A DNA stretch of 64,000 nt from Sphingomonas sp. IW22 (GTDB lineage Bacteria; Pseudomonadota; Alphaproteobacteria; Sphingomonadales; Sphingomonadaceae), in assembly GCF_041321155.1 (NCBI RefSeq), contig NZ_JBGGWB010000001.1, positions 2,119,501 through 2,183,500 on the forward strand. The letters are read 5' to 3'. The position numbers were made by a program, and so were the translations under genes. Within the stretch, counting starts at the first letter, position 1. The number at the start of each line of letters is the position of its first letter. The notes beneath the pieces are model-generated. The model was not told the origin of the DNA. It did not search any database and saw nothing but the letters and a program-made list of their open reading frames with translations. This document shows positions 8,653 to 18,315 of this stretch, piece by piece.

Positions 8653-10088
8653 AGCTTCCAGTCCCAGCCCAGCGGGTCGCCGTCCATCACCTCGACGCCC
8701 TGCGCGGCGAGTTCGTCACGCAGCGCGTCGGAACGGGCGAAATCCTTGTCGGCGCGCGCCTGTCGCCGCTCCGCAAGCCGCGCTTCGATCGTATCGGCGT
8801 CGATGGTCGCATCGGCGGGCCGGGTGCGTAGATCGGCGCGGGTGACGCTGGCAAGGTTGAGGCCCAGCACCGCATCAAAATCCGCTGCTGCCGCCAGCCG
8901 GTCGGCAGGCGACAGGCTCTTGTCGGCCAGCAATTCGTCCAACACCGGCAGCGCGCGGGGCGTATTCAGATCGTCCGACACTGCCGCGTCGAACCGCTCC
9001 CGATAACCCTCGACGGTGCCGCGTGAGGGCTTGTCGGGAGACGCGCGCAGTTTCTCGACCGTCTGCACCAGCCGCTTAAGCCGGGTCTGGGCGGCGATCA
9101 CATTGTCCCAGGTGAACTCAAGCTCGCTGCGATAATGCGCCGACAGGCACATCAGGCGATAGGACAGCGGGTGGATGCCGCGATCGATCAGCGTTTGCAG
9201 GCGCAGGAACTCGCCCGTCGATTTCGACATCTTGCCGCCGCGATCGACCAGGAAGTTATTGTGCATCCAGATGCGCGCGCCGGTGAAGCCCGGATCGGCG
9301 GCGTCGCAACCGCACTTCGCCTGATTCTGCGCGATCTCGTTCGGATGGTGGATTTCACGGTGGTCGATGCCACCGGTGTGAATGTCGAACGGATGGCCAA
9401 GCTCCGCCAGACTCATCACAGAGCATTCCAGGTGCCAGCCGGGCGCCCCGCGACCCCAGGGCGAATCCCATTCCATCTGGCGCTGCTCACCCGGTGGGGA
9501 GGTGCGCCAGATGGCGAAATCCTGTTGATTGCGCTTGCCGTCCACGGGGTCGAGGCGGCTTTCACCCGCTTCGGTCGTGGCGCGGGCGAGGCGGCCGTAG
9601 TCGGGCACAGTCGACACATCGAAATACAGGCCGCTGTCGAGCCGGTAGCAATGCTTGTCCGCGATCCCTTCGGCAAACTCGATCATCGCGCCGACATAAT
9701 CGGTGGCGACGGTCCATTTGGCGGGGGGCGTGATGTTCAGCCGCTGCACGTCGAGCTTGAAAGCGTCGGTATAATGGGCCGCGATGTCCCAGATCGATTT
9801 CTGCTGCGCGCGTGCGGCCTTTTCCATCTTGTCGTCACCCGCATCGGCGTCGCTGGTCAAATGACCGACATCGGTGATGTTGATGATGTGGCGCAGGCCG
9901 TAACCCTTCCACCGCATGACCCGGCCCAGCGTGTCCGCGAACAGGAAGGCGCGCATATTGCCGATATGCTGGTAATTATAGACCGTCGGACCGCAGGTGT
10001 AGATGCGGACCTGATCGGGGTCGATCGGGTGGAAATCCTCGATCGCGCGGGAAAGCGAATTGTACAGCCTGAGGGGTGCGCCGGTCAT
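8649..10088 (-). CDS. cysS: Cysteinyl-tRNA synthetase
   Basis: 479 aa, the normal length for this class I synthetase, which attaches cysteine to tRNA-Cys. The HIGH signature appears as HIGN at residues 41-44, preceded by the zinc ligand in YTCGPTVYN. Other expected zinc-site residues are in HLECSVM and DHREIHHPNE. KMSKS lies near residue 285. A DALR-type anticodon-binding tail follows. The gene is convergent with the redoxin gene and the two stop codons share bases (CTAA). A tRNA-Cys gene lies at 21 kb in the same window, but there is no operon link. Confidence 0.97.
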   Translation of the reverse strand: MTGAPLRLYNSLSRAIEDFHPIDPDQVRIYTCGPTVYNYQHIGNMRAFLFADTLGRVMRWKGYGLRHIINITDVGHLTSDADAGDDKMEKAARAQQKSIWDIAAHYTDAFKLDVQRLNITPPAKWTVATDYVGAMIEFAEGIADKHCYRLDSGLYFDVSTVPDYGRLARATTEAGESRLDPVDGKRNQQDFAIWRTSPPGEQRQMEWDSPWGRGAPGWHLECSVMSLAELGHPFDIHTGGIDHREIHHPNEIAQNQAKCGCDAADPGFTGARIWMHNNFLVDRGGKMSKSTGEFLRLQTLIDRGIHPLSYRLMCLSAHYRSELEFTWDNVIAAQTRLKRLVQTVEKLRASPDKPSRGTVEGYRERFDAAVSDDLNTPRALPVLDELLADKSLSPADRLAAAADFDAVLGLNLASVTRADLRTRPADATIDADTIEARLAERRQARADKDFARSDALRDELAAQGVEVMDGDPLGWDWKL

Positions 10089-10131
10089 GCCCGCGCCCCT
10101 AGCGCGGGGGCGGGCGCGTCAACAAGCCCGT

Positions 10132-10362
10132 TCAGGCCGCAAGCGGTACGCCCGGCTTTCCCTGTGACCGAAAAAGCCCGCCGCCAGCGGTGCGCCCCAC
10201 GCCGATCGGTAATGCCGTGCCGCAATAGGCACATTCAGCCGTCATACGCCCGACCAGCCAGTGCGAACGGTCGCAGCCGGGGCAATGATTATCCTCACCC
10301 AAATGATAAGCCAGACGATAGCCGGGGGTACCGGCTGTGAAGGGCAATGTATCGCTCTGCAT
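10132..10362 (-). CDS. Small zinc-ribbon-like protein
   Basis: 76 aa, unknown function. Two CxxC knuckles (HCPGCDRSHW and CAYCG) separated by about 15 residues suggest a zinc ribbon. It lies just upstream of cysS on the same strand (43 bases between its stop and the cysS start), so it may be transcribed with it. The start codon is preceded by GGAG-like sequence. The regular CxxC spacing argues for a real gene. Confidence 0.6.
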   Translation of the reverse strand: MQSDTLPFTAGTPGYRLAYHLGEDNHCPGCDRSHWLVGRMTAECAYCGTALPIGVGRTAGGGLFRSQGKPGVPLAA

Positions 10363-10458
10363 CTCCGCTACTCCGACCTGTGTCCTGAAAGTGCAACAAA
10401 CGGCCGAGCGTTTTTGTTCCGGGAGCGCACCGTCGTGTGGCCGGGGCAGCCCGACGGA

Positions 10459-11790
10459 TTACGAGCCGGACCAGTCGCGATAGCGCTCCACCAGTGCGCG
10501 GACGTTGACGCGCGCCTTCATCCGGGCGGCGAGCAGGGCGGTGCCGCTGATCTTGCGCTGGGCGAACAGCGTGTCGGCGGGCGGCAGGTGCCAGGATGCA
10601 CGGTCGGCGGCAATCGCCATGCCCTGTTCGCGAACGGTGCCGACAAAGGATCGGTCGCCAAAGTCGAACGGCCCTTCGCGACCCAGATTGTCGAGGATGA
10701 TCGCAATCATCGCGTCGATGGCGCTGCCATGCCGGTCGGCGGCGGTGCGGCCGATAAAGCCGACATCGATCGCAGCCTGTCGCACCCGCGCCGCGTCGCC
10801 GTCCAGCCCCGCCATCAGCAGCCGGTGATAGCCACGCGCGGTATCCTCAGCGACGGGCCGCGCGGCGCCGAAGTCGAGCAACACCAGCCGCCCGTCATTC
10901 GCCCGCCAGCGATAATTGGCGAAGTTGGGGTCGGTCTGCATCAGGCGCCAGTCGAACAGTTCGCGCAGGACCAACGCGATCAGTCGTTCGATGACGGCGT
11001 CCCGGACATCCTGCGGCTCTGCCTCCAGCGCGTCGATCGGGCGACCGTCGACATATTCCATCGCGAGGATGTGACCGGTGCTGAGATCGGGCTCGGGGGC
11101 GGGCACGACAAAGCCCGGATCATGGCCGACCAGTGCGCGAAAACGGGCGAGCATCGCCGCTTCCCGGTGGTAGTCAGCTTCTTCGTGCAACTGCGCCTTT
11201 GCCTCTGCCAGCAGGTCGGCGATGGGGAGGTCCCGCGGCAACAGTCCCGACAGACGCAACAGGGTAGCGACGTTATCGACATCGGAGCCGATGCTGTCCG
11301 CGACGCCGGGATATTGAACCTTGATTGCCAGCACGCGACCGTCGGGCAGCTCGGCGCGGTGAACCTGTCCGATCGAGGCGGCGGCGATCGGATGCGCCTG
11401 AAAATGGGTGAAGCGACCGCGCCAGTCCTTGCCCCATTCGCGCACCAGCACCTGATCCAGCTGACGCGGCGGCATATGGTGCGCCTGATCGCGCAGCCGG
11501 GCCAGGATTGCCGTCAATTCGGGGGGCAGCACGTCGCCCGCATCCATCGACACCATCTGGCCCAGCTTCATCGCGGCGCCGCGCAGCCCCGCCAGTTCGT
11601 CCGCCACGCGGCCAGCATTGGCGGGCGTCAGCATCAGGTCGCTGAGGCGCGGACGCTGCCCGGCAGCAAGGCGGCGCGCGCCTTCACCCACGACGTTTCC
11701 AGCAACCCCGCCCGCCAGCCGCCCGAAAGCGCCCAGTCGCGAAAGCCGACCGCGCGGAATGGCGCGTCCCTTTTGACGGTCATCAGTCAT
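10459..11790 (-). CDS. ABC1/UbiB (AarF) family atypical kinase
   Basis: 443 aa. The family-defining KxGQ motif is present (AAMKLGQMVSMD, near residue 75), as are the alanine-rich nucleotide loop (AAASIGQVHRA, near 138), the lysine strand (AIKVQYPG, near 155) and a catalytic-loop/DFG-like segment (RLVLLDFGAAR). Members act as atypical ATPases or kinases, often in ubiquinone biosynthesis or lipid metabolism. It lacks the long C-terminal membrane helices of UbiB itself and is closer to the shorter ABC1 (ADCK3-like) group, so the precise pathway is uncertain. Confidence 0.85.
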   Translation of the reverse strand: MTDDRQKGRAIPRGRLSRLGAFGRLAGGVAGNVVGEGARRLAAGQRPRLSDLMLTPANAGRVADELAGLRGAAMKLGQMVSMDAGDVLPPELTAILARLRDQAHHMPPRQLDQVLVREWGKDWRGRFTHFQAHPIAAASIGQVHRAELPDGRVLAIKVQYPGVADSIGSDVDNVATLLRLSGLLPRDLPIADLLAEAKAQLHEEADYHREAAMLARFRALVGHDPGFVVPAPEPDLSTGHILAMEYVDGRPIDALEAEPQDVRDAVIERLIALVLRELFDWRLMQTDPNFANYRWRANDGRLVLLDFGAARPVAEDTARGYHRLLMAGLDGDAARVRQAAIDVGFIGRTAADRHGSAIDAMIAIILDNLGREGPFDFGDRSFVGTVREQGMAIAADRASWHLPPADTLFAQRKISGTALLAARMKARVNVRALVERYRDWSGS

Positions 11791-11901
11791 GACAGGTCAA
11801 TGCACGAACGACCCGCCCCGTTGCCTACGGGCTTTGGGCGGGGCGGATCGAGCGATGCTGTGGGGCCAGAGTCGCTCTCCTGGGACATCCCCTCCGCCGC
11901 G

Positions 11902-11936
11902 GCCGGGATCATGGCATGGCGTGCCATGGCCCCGGC
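11902..11936 (-). terminator. Hairpin downstream of the TonB-dependent receptor gene
   Basis: Outer arms GCCGGG / CCCGGC and inner arms ATGGCA / TGCCAT are separated by a 3x3 internal loop, with loop TGGCG. It lies 13 bases past the receptor stop codon (leftward). No T-run follows. Confidence 0.4.
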
Positions 11937-11948
11937 GCGATCATTTGA

Positions 11949-14888
11949 TCAGAAGCGGAAGGTGGCGCCGAACAATATGGTGCGACCGCTGACGGTGTTG
12001 GTCATCATCCGCTTTGCATCCCGGTCGGCATATTGCACGATCGGCTGGTCGCTGATGTTGATGGCTTCCACCGTCAGCTTGAGGGCAGGTGTCACATTGA
12101 CATAGGCGGATGCGTCGAAATTGGTCGTCGCCTTGAAATATTCGCCCACATTGCCGTTGCCGCCGCTGCCCCGCCGATAATGGTGGCGCGTCGCGACGGA
12201 GCCGCGAATGCCCCAAATGGGCGTTTCGTAATACAGTGTGGCGTTGGACGAAAACTTGGAGAGGTCGATCAGCGGCAGCGTGATCGACTGCCCCGAATAG
12301 ACCACGTCCGTATCGCCATCCGCCAGCGTCACATTGCCGACCGCGCCCAGCCGGTCGAACGGCGCGGGCAGGAAGTCGAAGTCGCGCTTGGCTGCGATTT
12401 CGATCCCCTTGATCTGGGCGCCTTCGCCGTTCACCGGGCGGGTATAGTTATAGATGATCGACGGGTCCTGCCCCGGCAGCAGCAGCGAAGTGGGAAACCC
12501 CGTGCTGCTGTACGGCACCGGAGTCGTTTCGGTGGTGATGAACGACTTCATGTTCTTGTAGAACACGCCGATCGCCACCGAACCGCGCTTGCCGTCATAA
12601 TATTCCAGCGACCCTTCCACCGAATCCGCAACGAACGGCGCCAGGTTGGGATTACCCGCGCTGATCGTACCGCCGAAATTTGCGACGTTGATCGTCGCCG
12701 CCGCGCGCATGTCGCTCAAGGCCGGGCGGCTGAGATTGCGGTTGCCGCTGACGCGCAGCACCAGCGACGGCGTCAGGTCCAGCGCCAGATTGGCTGCAGG
12801 CAGGAACCCGTCATAGTTGTTGATGATCCGCACCGGCGTCAGCGCGGTGCCGACCAGCGCCGAACCGGACGAGTCCAGTGTGGTGTTATAGTAGCGCACG
12901 CCCAGATTGGCCCGCACCCCGATCGCGCCCAGCGTCGTGTTCAGGTCATATTGGACAAAGGCGCCCAGGCTTTCCTCAACCAGCGCGAAATCCGATCCGA
13001 CGATCGTGTTGGCAGCGGTCAGGGGTGCGCCCAGACCCAGCACGTCCAGGCTGCCCGCGATGTCGGCGACGATGTACGGCGCGATGCTGGCATAGGGCAG
13101 CACGCGGCTGGGCACGTCGGGCAGGCCGGGCTTGCCGTCATAATTGGTCTGAAGCCGGCGCTGCCACGCTTCGTTCGAAAATTCCTTGTACGTGCCGCCG
13201 GCTTTCAGCGTCGAACCCTCACCCAGTTCCCACGCAAGCTGGGCCTTTGCGTTATAGAATTCGCTGACGATGCGGTCGGCGTTCGATTGTGCCGAGAACA
13301 GGTCCCAGTTCGACGGATCGGTCACGTCGAAGCCATAGGTGTTGCGCGGCGTATCGGTATCCAGCCCGGAAAAGCTGTAGCTTTGCCCGACCGATTCCAG
13401 AAACACCTGATCATAGGCCGAGTTAAAGGTCGATTTCGACCAGCCGAACAGCAATTCCGCGCGCAGATTGTCGGTCAGGTCGCGGCGGGCGTTCAGTGCC
13501 ACTTGCCAGAAGTCGGTGGTGTCGCGCGTGTCGCGCACCTCGGTCCGCATGTCGACACCGGTGAAGGAAGCGCTGGTGATGCTGTTGAAACGGTCGATGG
13601 TCACGGCGGTCAGGCGCTGGGTACCGGTAATGTCATTGGCCGACACGTTATTGGTCCCCGCCGCGCCAAGCACGTCGGTCACGCGGTCGTTGCTCAGCCG
13701 GCCATACAGAACGTCCAGCGTCAGGTCGGTGCGGTCGTCGGGATGATATTGAAAGGCGCCGGTGACGCCCAGTCGTTCGCGCCGGTTGAACCATGAGGCA
13801 TAGGTCTGGGCACGGCTGTTCCACACCCGGTCAGCGCCCTTGGCGTTGACCAGCATGTCGCGGACGTCAGGCGCGATATCCGGCCCGACGTTAGCGGCGC
13901 GAAAATTGATCTGCGACCAGTTCCAGTTGCGATAGCCGAACTCAATCGTGTCGGCGGTGCTGTAGGCGACAGAGACCAGCGCGCCGACATCGCCCCAGCG
14001 ATTGGACAACAGGCCGACGACGCGCGGGGTCAGCGTCTTGGTATGCTGGTTCATCTGCCCCTTTGCCGAGACAACGCCCGTTGCACCGGCGTAATCGAAC
14101 GGCTTGGCCGTCCGCAGGCCGATGGTGCCGCCGATGCCGCCCTCATCCTGTTCGGCGGCATAGGATTTTTCCACCGTTACCTGATTGAACAGTTCGGAGG
14201 CGAAGATGCTGTAATCGAACGCGCGGGTGCGGCTGATCGCGCTGCGGCTGTCCAGTCCCGACGATGTGTTGGTCAGCACTTCCATGCCGTTCAACTGGGT
14301 GCGAGTGAAATCCGGACCCAGTCCGCGCAACGAGATCTGCCGCCCTTCGCCGCTGTCGCGGCTGATCGTGACGCCGGGAATGCGCTGCAGCGCCTCGGCC
14401 AGATTCTGGTCGGGAAAGGCGGCGATGTCCTGTGCCAGGATCACGTCCTGCGATCCGGTCGCGGCCTTCTTGATCTGTTCGGCGCGGGCCAGGCTTTCGC
14501 GATAGCCGGTGACGACGATCTCGCTGTCCTGTTCTTCCCCGAACGACGCGTCGGCAAGGGCGGCCTGACGCTCGATCGTCACCGTATCCCCGACAATCCG
14601 GGCCCGCACCGGGCTGCCTGCGGTCAGGCGACGAAGCGCGTCCTCCGCGGTCATGCGTCCCGCCAGCGCATCGCTGCGAAGATCGCGGGTCATCTGGGGA
14701 GAAGTCGCGACCTGAAGACCGGTAACGCGCGAATAGGCCAGCAGCGCATCGGCCATCGGCTGGGCCGGCTGGTCAAAGTTGAACAGGCGTGGGCGGGCAG
14801 TCGATTCTTGGGCGGCGGCAGGCGCGACAATGCCCGACAGCGCGGCTGTGCAGAGAAGTAGATAAGGCAGACGACCCATTCGAACCAT
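11949..14888 (-). CDS. TonB-dependent outer-membrane receptor with N-terminal STN signalling domain
   Basis: 979 aa. Signal peptide (1-26), then a secretin/TonB N-terminal (STN) domain at about 35-110, a TonB-box-like segment EIVVTGYRE, a plug domain (LAEALQRIPGVTISRDSGEG) and a beta barrel ending in the terminal aromatic (TILFGATFRF). STN-bearing receptors signal to FecR-type anti-sigma factors when substrate binds; the divergent FecI and FecR genes start 195 bases away, completing that circuit. A GGGGGAA Shine-Dalgarno precedes the start. The substrate is not identifiable from sequence; the neighbouring PhoD-like phosphatase suggests a phosphorus-containing compound, which is inference. Confidence 0.9.
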   Translation of the reverse strand: MVRMGRLPYLLLCTAALSGIVAPAAAQESTARPRLFNFDQPAQPMADALLAYSRVTGLQVATSPQMTRDLRSDALAGRMTAEDALRRLTAGSPVRARIVGDTVTIERQAALADASFGEEQDSEIVVTGYRESLARAEQIKKAATGSQDVILAQDIAAFPDQNLAEALQRIPGVTISRDSGEGRQISLRGLGPDFTRTQLNGMEVLTNTSSGLDSRSAISRTRAFDYSIFASELFNQVTVEKSYAAEQDEGGIGGTIGLRTAKPFDYAGATGVVSAKGQMNQHTKTLTPRVVGLLSNRWGDVGALVSVAYSTADTIEFGYRNWNWSQINFRAANVGPDIAPDVRDMLVNAKGADRVWNSRAQTYASWFNRRERLGVTGAFQYHPDDRTDLTLDVLYGRLSNDRVTDVLGAAGTNNVSANDITGTQRLTAVTIDRFNSITSASFTGVDMRTEVRDTRDTTDFWQVALNARRDLTDNLRAELLFGWSKSTFNSAYDQVFLESVGQSYSFSGLDTDTPRNTYGFDVTDPSNWDLFSAQSNADRIVSEFYNAKAQLAWELGEGSTLKAGGTYKEFSNEAWQRRLQTNYDGKPGLPDVPSRVLPYASIAPYIVADIAGSLDVLGLGAPLTAANTIVGSDFALVEESLGAFVQYDLNTTLGAIGVRANLGVRYYNTTLDSSGSALVGTALTPVRIINNYDGFLPAANLALDLTPSLVLRVSGNRNLSRPALSDMRAAATINVANFGGTISAGNPNLAPFVADSVEGSLEYYDGKRGSVAIGVFYKNMKSFITTETTPVPYSSTGFPTSLLLPGQDPSIIYNYTRPVNGEGAQIKGIEIAAKRDFDFLPAPFDRLGAVGNVTLADGDTDVVYSGQSITLPLIDLSKFSSNATLYYETPIWGIRGSVATRHHYRRGSGGNGNVGEYFKATTNFDASAYVNVTPALKLTVEAINISDQPIVQYADRDAKRMMTNTVSGRTILFGATFRF

Positions 14889-15083
14889 GATTTCCCCCGA
14901 AACGAATTTGCAGTTCGGAGGGCAAGACGGCGGCGGGTGGTTATACCCTACACAAAAACTTTTATTACATTACGATTATTGTATTGTTGCAATATCGTTA
15001 CTGCCGAAACCATCGCCACGATGTTATTCCGAACTGTAACATTTCGTCCATAAGGGGCCGGGCGTTCCACCATCGGATGCCCA

Positions 15084-15617
15084 ATGCCCCTTTCGCTGCC
15101 CAGGATCGCGGATTGCCCGCCCCATCCCGAAGAGGATTGGGAAGCCGTGGCCGCCGCCCTTGGCCGTTATGTCCGCGCGCGAACAAATCGACCCGATCTG
15201 GCGGAGGACGTGGTTCAGGAGACGTTGGCGCGACTGGTTCAGCAATGCCACGAACAGACGGTGGTTAGTGTCTATGCACTGGGTTTTCGCATTGCGTCCA
15301 ATCTGTTGGTCGATCATCATCGCCGGGAACGCCGTTATTCGAACGAGGATGAGCAGGAACTGATTTGCGACGACGCACCGCTCCCCGATCGCGTGGTTGC
15401 CGCACGACAGGAACTGTCCGTTCTGAAAGAGGCGCTGGCCGTGATGCCGCCGCTGCGTCGCGAGGTCATCATTCGTCGCCGTTTGCAGGGACAAAGCTGC
15501 GCGGCGATCGCACGGGATCTGCAATTGAGCCTGAAAGCCGTCGAAAAGCACATCACGCGGGGCTTGGCGGATCTGCATCAGGCGCTTTCGTCGTCAACGC
15601 CGGGACGCCGCCGATGA
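15084..15617 (+). CDS. FecI-like ECF sigma factor
   Basis: 177 aa. Sigma-2 region with DLAEDVVQETLARLVQQ at about 38-54 and VYALGFRIASNLLVDHHRRE after it. Sigma-4 region at about 115-165 with LQGQSCAAIARDLQLSLKAV and EKHITRGLADLH, the FecI-subfamily form of the recognition helix. The gene overlaps fecR by four bases (ATGA), so the two are translated as a unit. It probably directs RNA polymerase to the divergent receptor gene when the receptor reports substrate. The 195-base space to the receptor gene is AT-rich compared with its surroundings and should hold both promoters. Confidence 0.9.
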   Translation: MPLSLPRIADCPPHPEEDWEAVAAALGRYVRARTNRPDLAEDVVQETLARLVQQCHEQTVVSVYALGFRIASNLLVDHHRRERRYSNEDEQELICDDAPLPDRVVAARQELSVLKEALAVMPPLRREVIIRRRLQGQSCAAIARDLQLSLKAVEKHITRGLADLHQALSSSTPGRRR

Positions 15618-16591
15618 CGCGCGATCCGAACGCACAGGACCGCGCAGCACAGCAGGCCGCGCAATGGGTGACCCGGCTGGACCAGCCGACGGTCGACACC
15701 GCCGCCAGCGCCGCATTTGACGAATGGATGCGCGAAGATGCGCGCAATCGCGACGATTTTGCCGATGTGCAGGCGCTGTGGCACTCCGACACGCTGGCTG
15801 ACGCATTGCGCGCCACCGCTGAGGCGGATCGGGCTGGTGCTGACCGTGGGGCGGGGCAGGGTCTGCGCCGTGTTGCGCCGTGGCTTGGCATTGCGGCGTG
15901 TGCGGTGCTGGCGCTGTTTCTGCTGCTGCCGAGCTTGCTTACCACCACTTACCGCACCGGGCGCGGGGCGGGGGAGCACATTGCCCTGTCCGACGGCACA
16001 CAGGTCGCGCTGAGCGGGGAAGCCGAGTTGCGCGTCCGCATGTGGCCGTGGCGCCGCGACGTGACGCTGGCGCAGGGCGAGGCATTTTTCGACGTCACGC
16101 ATGATCCCCACCGCCCGTTCGAAGTGCGCAGCGGCAATGCGTCGGTTCGGGTGCTGGGCACGGCGTTCAACGTCGACCGCCAGAGCGATAGCCGCACCGT
16201 GGTCGAGGTATATCGCGGCGCCGTGGCGGTCGAAGCGGCGGCCGCATCGCCGCTCGTGCTCAAAAAGGGACAGCAGACCCGCATCCTGGGCAAGGATGTG
16301 GTCGCCCCGGCGCAACCGCGATCGGGCGCCGCGCAGACGCCCGACTGGACCACCGGCTGGTTCGAGGCGAACGACGTGCCGCTGAGCGTGCTGATCGCCA
16401 AGGTCCAGCGCCATGCCCGTCAGACCATTCGGATCGAAAGCGCGGAAGTGGCCGACCTGCCGGTCAGCGGCCGGTTCCGCATCGCCGAACCCGACCGGGC
16501 CCTTCGCGCGATCGAGGCGGCATACGGGCTGGAAGCGCGGCGGGCGGACGATGCGATCATCCTGTCGATCCCGGGCGAAAACCGGATTTGA
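15614..16591 (+). CDS. FecR-family anti-sigma / signal transducer
   Basis: 325 aa. Layout is typical of FecR: an N-terminal cytoplasmic DUF4880-like part (AAQWVTRLDQP, FDEWMREDARNRDDFADVQALW), one membrane helix at about 92-114, then the periplasmic FecR domain (GEHIALSDGTQVALSGEAEL, GEAFFDVTHDPHRPFEVRSG, VRVLGTAFNVDR). A C-terminal STN-like segment contains GWFEANDVPLSVLIAKVQRH. The protein carries the signal from the outer-membrane receptor to the sigma factor encoded just upstream. Its start codon overlaps the sigma stop codon. Confidence 0.9.
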   Translation: MTRDPNAQDRAAQQAAQWVTRLDQPTVDTAASAAFDEWMREDARNRDDFADVQALWHSDTLADALRATAEADRAGADRGAGQGLRRVAPWLGIAACAVLALFLLLPSLLTTTYRTGRGAGEHIALSDGTQVALSGEAELRVRMWPWRRDVTLAQGEAFFDVTHDPHRPFEVRSGNASVRVLGTAFNVDRQSDSRTVVEVYRGAVAVEAAAASPLVLKKGQQTRILGKDVVAPAQPRSGAAQTPDWTTGWFEANDVPLSVLIAKVQRHARQTIRIESAEVADLPVSGRFRIAEPDRALRAIEAAYGLEARRADDAIILSIPGENRI

Positions 16592-16659
16592 TCGCACGGC
16601 ATTGTCGGGTTTCGATCCGCTGAGGCGTCCTTTCGTCACGGGCTGACAGGGGAATGGGC

Positions 16660-18228
16660 ATGACCGGATTCGATCGCCGCGACATCATCAGGGGTATGGG
16701 GCTGGCGCTGACCGCCGGTGCAGTACCCGCCCGATTGCTGGCGGCGCCACGCTTTGCCACCGACCCCTTTACGCTGGGCGTTGCCGCGGGCGATCCATCG
16801 CCGGACGGTTTCGTCCTGTGGACGCGTCTGGCTCCCGATCCGCAATCGCCGGACGGCGGGATGCCGCCGATCGACGTGCCGGTGCGCTGGGAGGTGGCGG
16901 AGGACTCCGCATTTCGCCGCATCGTCCGCGCCGGATCTGCCCGTGCCGAAGCGCGCTTCGCCCATTCGGTACATGTCGAGGTTGGCGGCCTGCGTCCCCA
17001 TCGGCCGCATTGGTACCGCTTCATGGTGGCAGGCGGGGGGACCAGCACCGTCGGCACTGCCCGCACAGCGCCCGCAGCGGACGCGCCTATCGACCGGCTG
17101 CGACTGGCCGTCGCGGGGTGCCAGAATTTCGAGGCGGGATACTTCACCGCCTTTGCTCATATTGCGCGCGAGCCGGACCTCGACGCCGTGTTTCACTATG
17201 GCGATTATCTGTATGAATTCGCCGCTCGCCCCGGTGCGGGTCCGCGCCTGCATCTGGGGGAAGAGCTTTACACGCTTGACGATTATCGGCGCCGTTACGG
17301 TCAGTATAAGGCCGATCCCGACCTCCAGGCCGCCCATGCCGCCGCCGCGTTCATCCTGTCGTTCGACGACCATGAGATTGACGACAACTGGGCTGCCGGG
17401 GTCGACAAGGACGGCAATCCCGCGACCGTGTTTGCCCGGCGCAAGGCGGCGGCGATGCAGGCATGGTATGAGCATATGCCGGTACGCCGCGATCAGGTGC
17501 CGATATTCGGCGGACGCGCCTATCGCCGGATCGACTATGGCCGACTGGTCCGAATGCACGTGCTGGACACGCGGTCCTATCGCAGCGACCAGCTGTGTGA
17601 AGGGCCCGGACGACCACGGTCGGAAACGATCAAATGCCTTCCCGCCGACAGGCCGGGTCGGACCATGCTGGGCGCCGCGCAGGAGGGGTGGCTGGACCAG
17701 GGACTGGCGAACGACCGGCAATGGAACTTCATCGCACAGCAGGTGATGGTCATGCCGCATGACGTGCGAAAGGATGGGGGCAACGCTCCGGTGGTGAGTT
17801 CGGACAATTGGAACGGCTATGCCCTGTCGCGCCAGCGGTTGATCGACAGCATCCGTCGCCACCGCCTGTCCAACGTCGTGATCGCCAGCGGCGACGCGCA
17901 CCAGAATTATATCGGGTCGGTTCCGGCGGATTCGAACGCGCTGGACGGCCCCGCGATTGCCAGTGAGTTTCTCGCGACCTCGATTTCATCGGGCGGGACC
18001 GGCGGCGCCCGCCACCCGGACGAACTGCGCGCGCTGGACCATAATCCGCATATGCAGTTGATCAACAACCAGCGCGGCTATCACCTGTTCGAGATGACTT
18101 CGGCCAGCATGACGGCCGATGTGCGCGTTCTGGATCAGGTCGACAGGCGTGACGGCGCTGTATCCACGCTCGCCCGGTTCGAGGTGAGCCCCACACGGCC
18201 GGGTCCGCAGTTGGCGGCTGGTGCTTGA
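16660..18228 (+). CDS. PhoD-like alkaline phosphatase / phosphodiesterase
   Basis: 522 aa. A twin-arginine-like signal (FDRRDIIRGMGLALTAG) precedes a PhoD N-terminal domain (TLGVAAGDPSPDGFVLWTRL) and the metallophosphatase core. Likely metal ligands sit in HYGDYLYE (near 183), SFDDHEIDDN (near 235) and ASGDAHQNY (near 410). PhoD enzymes are exported calcium/iron-dependent phosphomonoesterases or phosphodiesterases that release phosphate. ATG 16660 is preferred over ATG 16654 because AGGGGA then has a workable spacing. It follows fecR by 68 bases and may be co-transcribed, which would place it under the receptor-FecIR circuit. Confidence 0.88.
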   Translation: MTGFDRRDIIRGMGLALTAGAVPARLLAAPRFATDPFTLGVAAGDPSPDGFVLWTRLAPDPQSPDGGMPPIDVPVRWEVAEDSAFRRIVRAGSARAEARFAHSVHVEVGGLRPHRPHWYRFMVAGGGTSTVGTARTAPAADAPIDRLRLAVAGCQNFEAGYFTAFAHIAREPDLDAVFHYGDYLYEFAARPGAGPRLHLGEELYTLDDYRRRYGQYKADPDLQAAHAAAAFILSFDDHEIDDNWAAGVDKDGNPATVFARRKAAAMQAWYEHMPVRRDQVPIFGGRAYRRIDYGRLVRMHVLDTRSYRSDQLCEGPGRPRSETIKCLPADRPGRTMLGAAQEGWLDQGLANDRQWNFIAQQVMVMPHDVRKDGGNAPVVSSDNWNGYALSRQRLIDSIRRHRLSNVVIASGDAHQNYIGSVPADSNALDGPAIASEFLATSISSGGTGGARHPDELRALDHNPHMQLINNQRGYHLFEMTSASMTADVRVLDQVDRRDGAVSTLARFEVSPTRPGPQLAAGA

Positions 18229-18315
18229 GCAAAGCCGCTGGATTCAATCGATGATCGGCGGTCGTCTCCCCTTGCGACATGCTGGCTGACCGTCCGTCGG
18301 CGAGGCTCTAAGCCT

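Noticed and set aside
12033..13796. A 587-codon open frame on the plus strand opposite the TonB-dependent receptor
   Set aside because: The minus strand carries a clear receptor with signal peptide, plug and barrel. The opposite frame has no domain and is a by-product of high GC.
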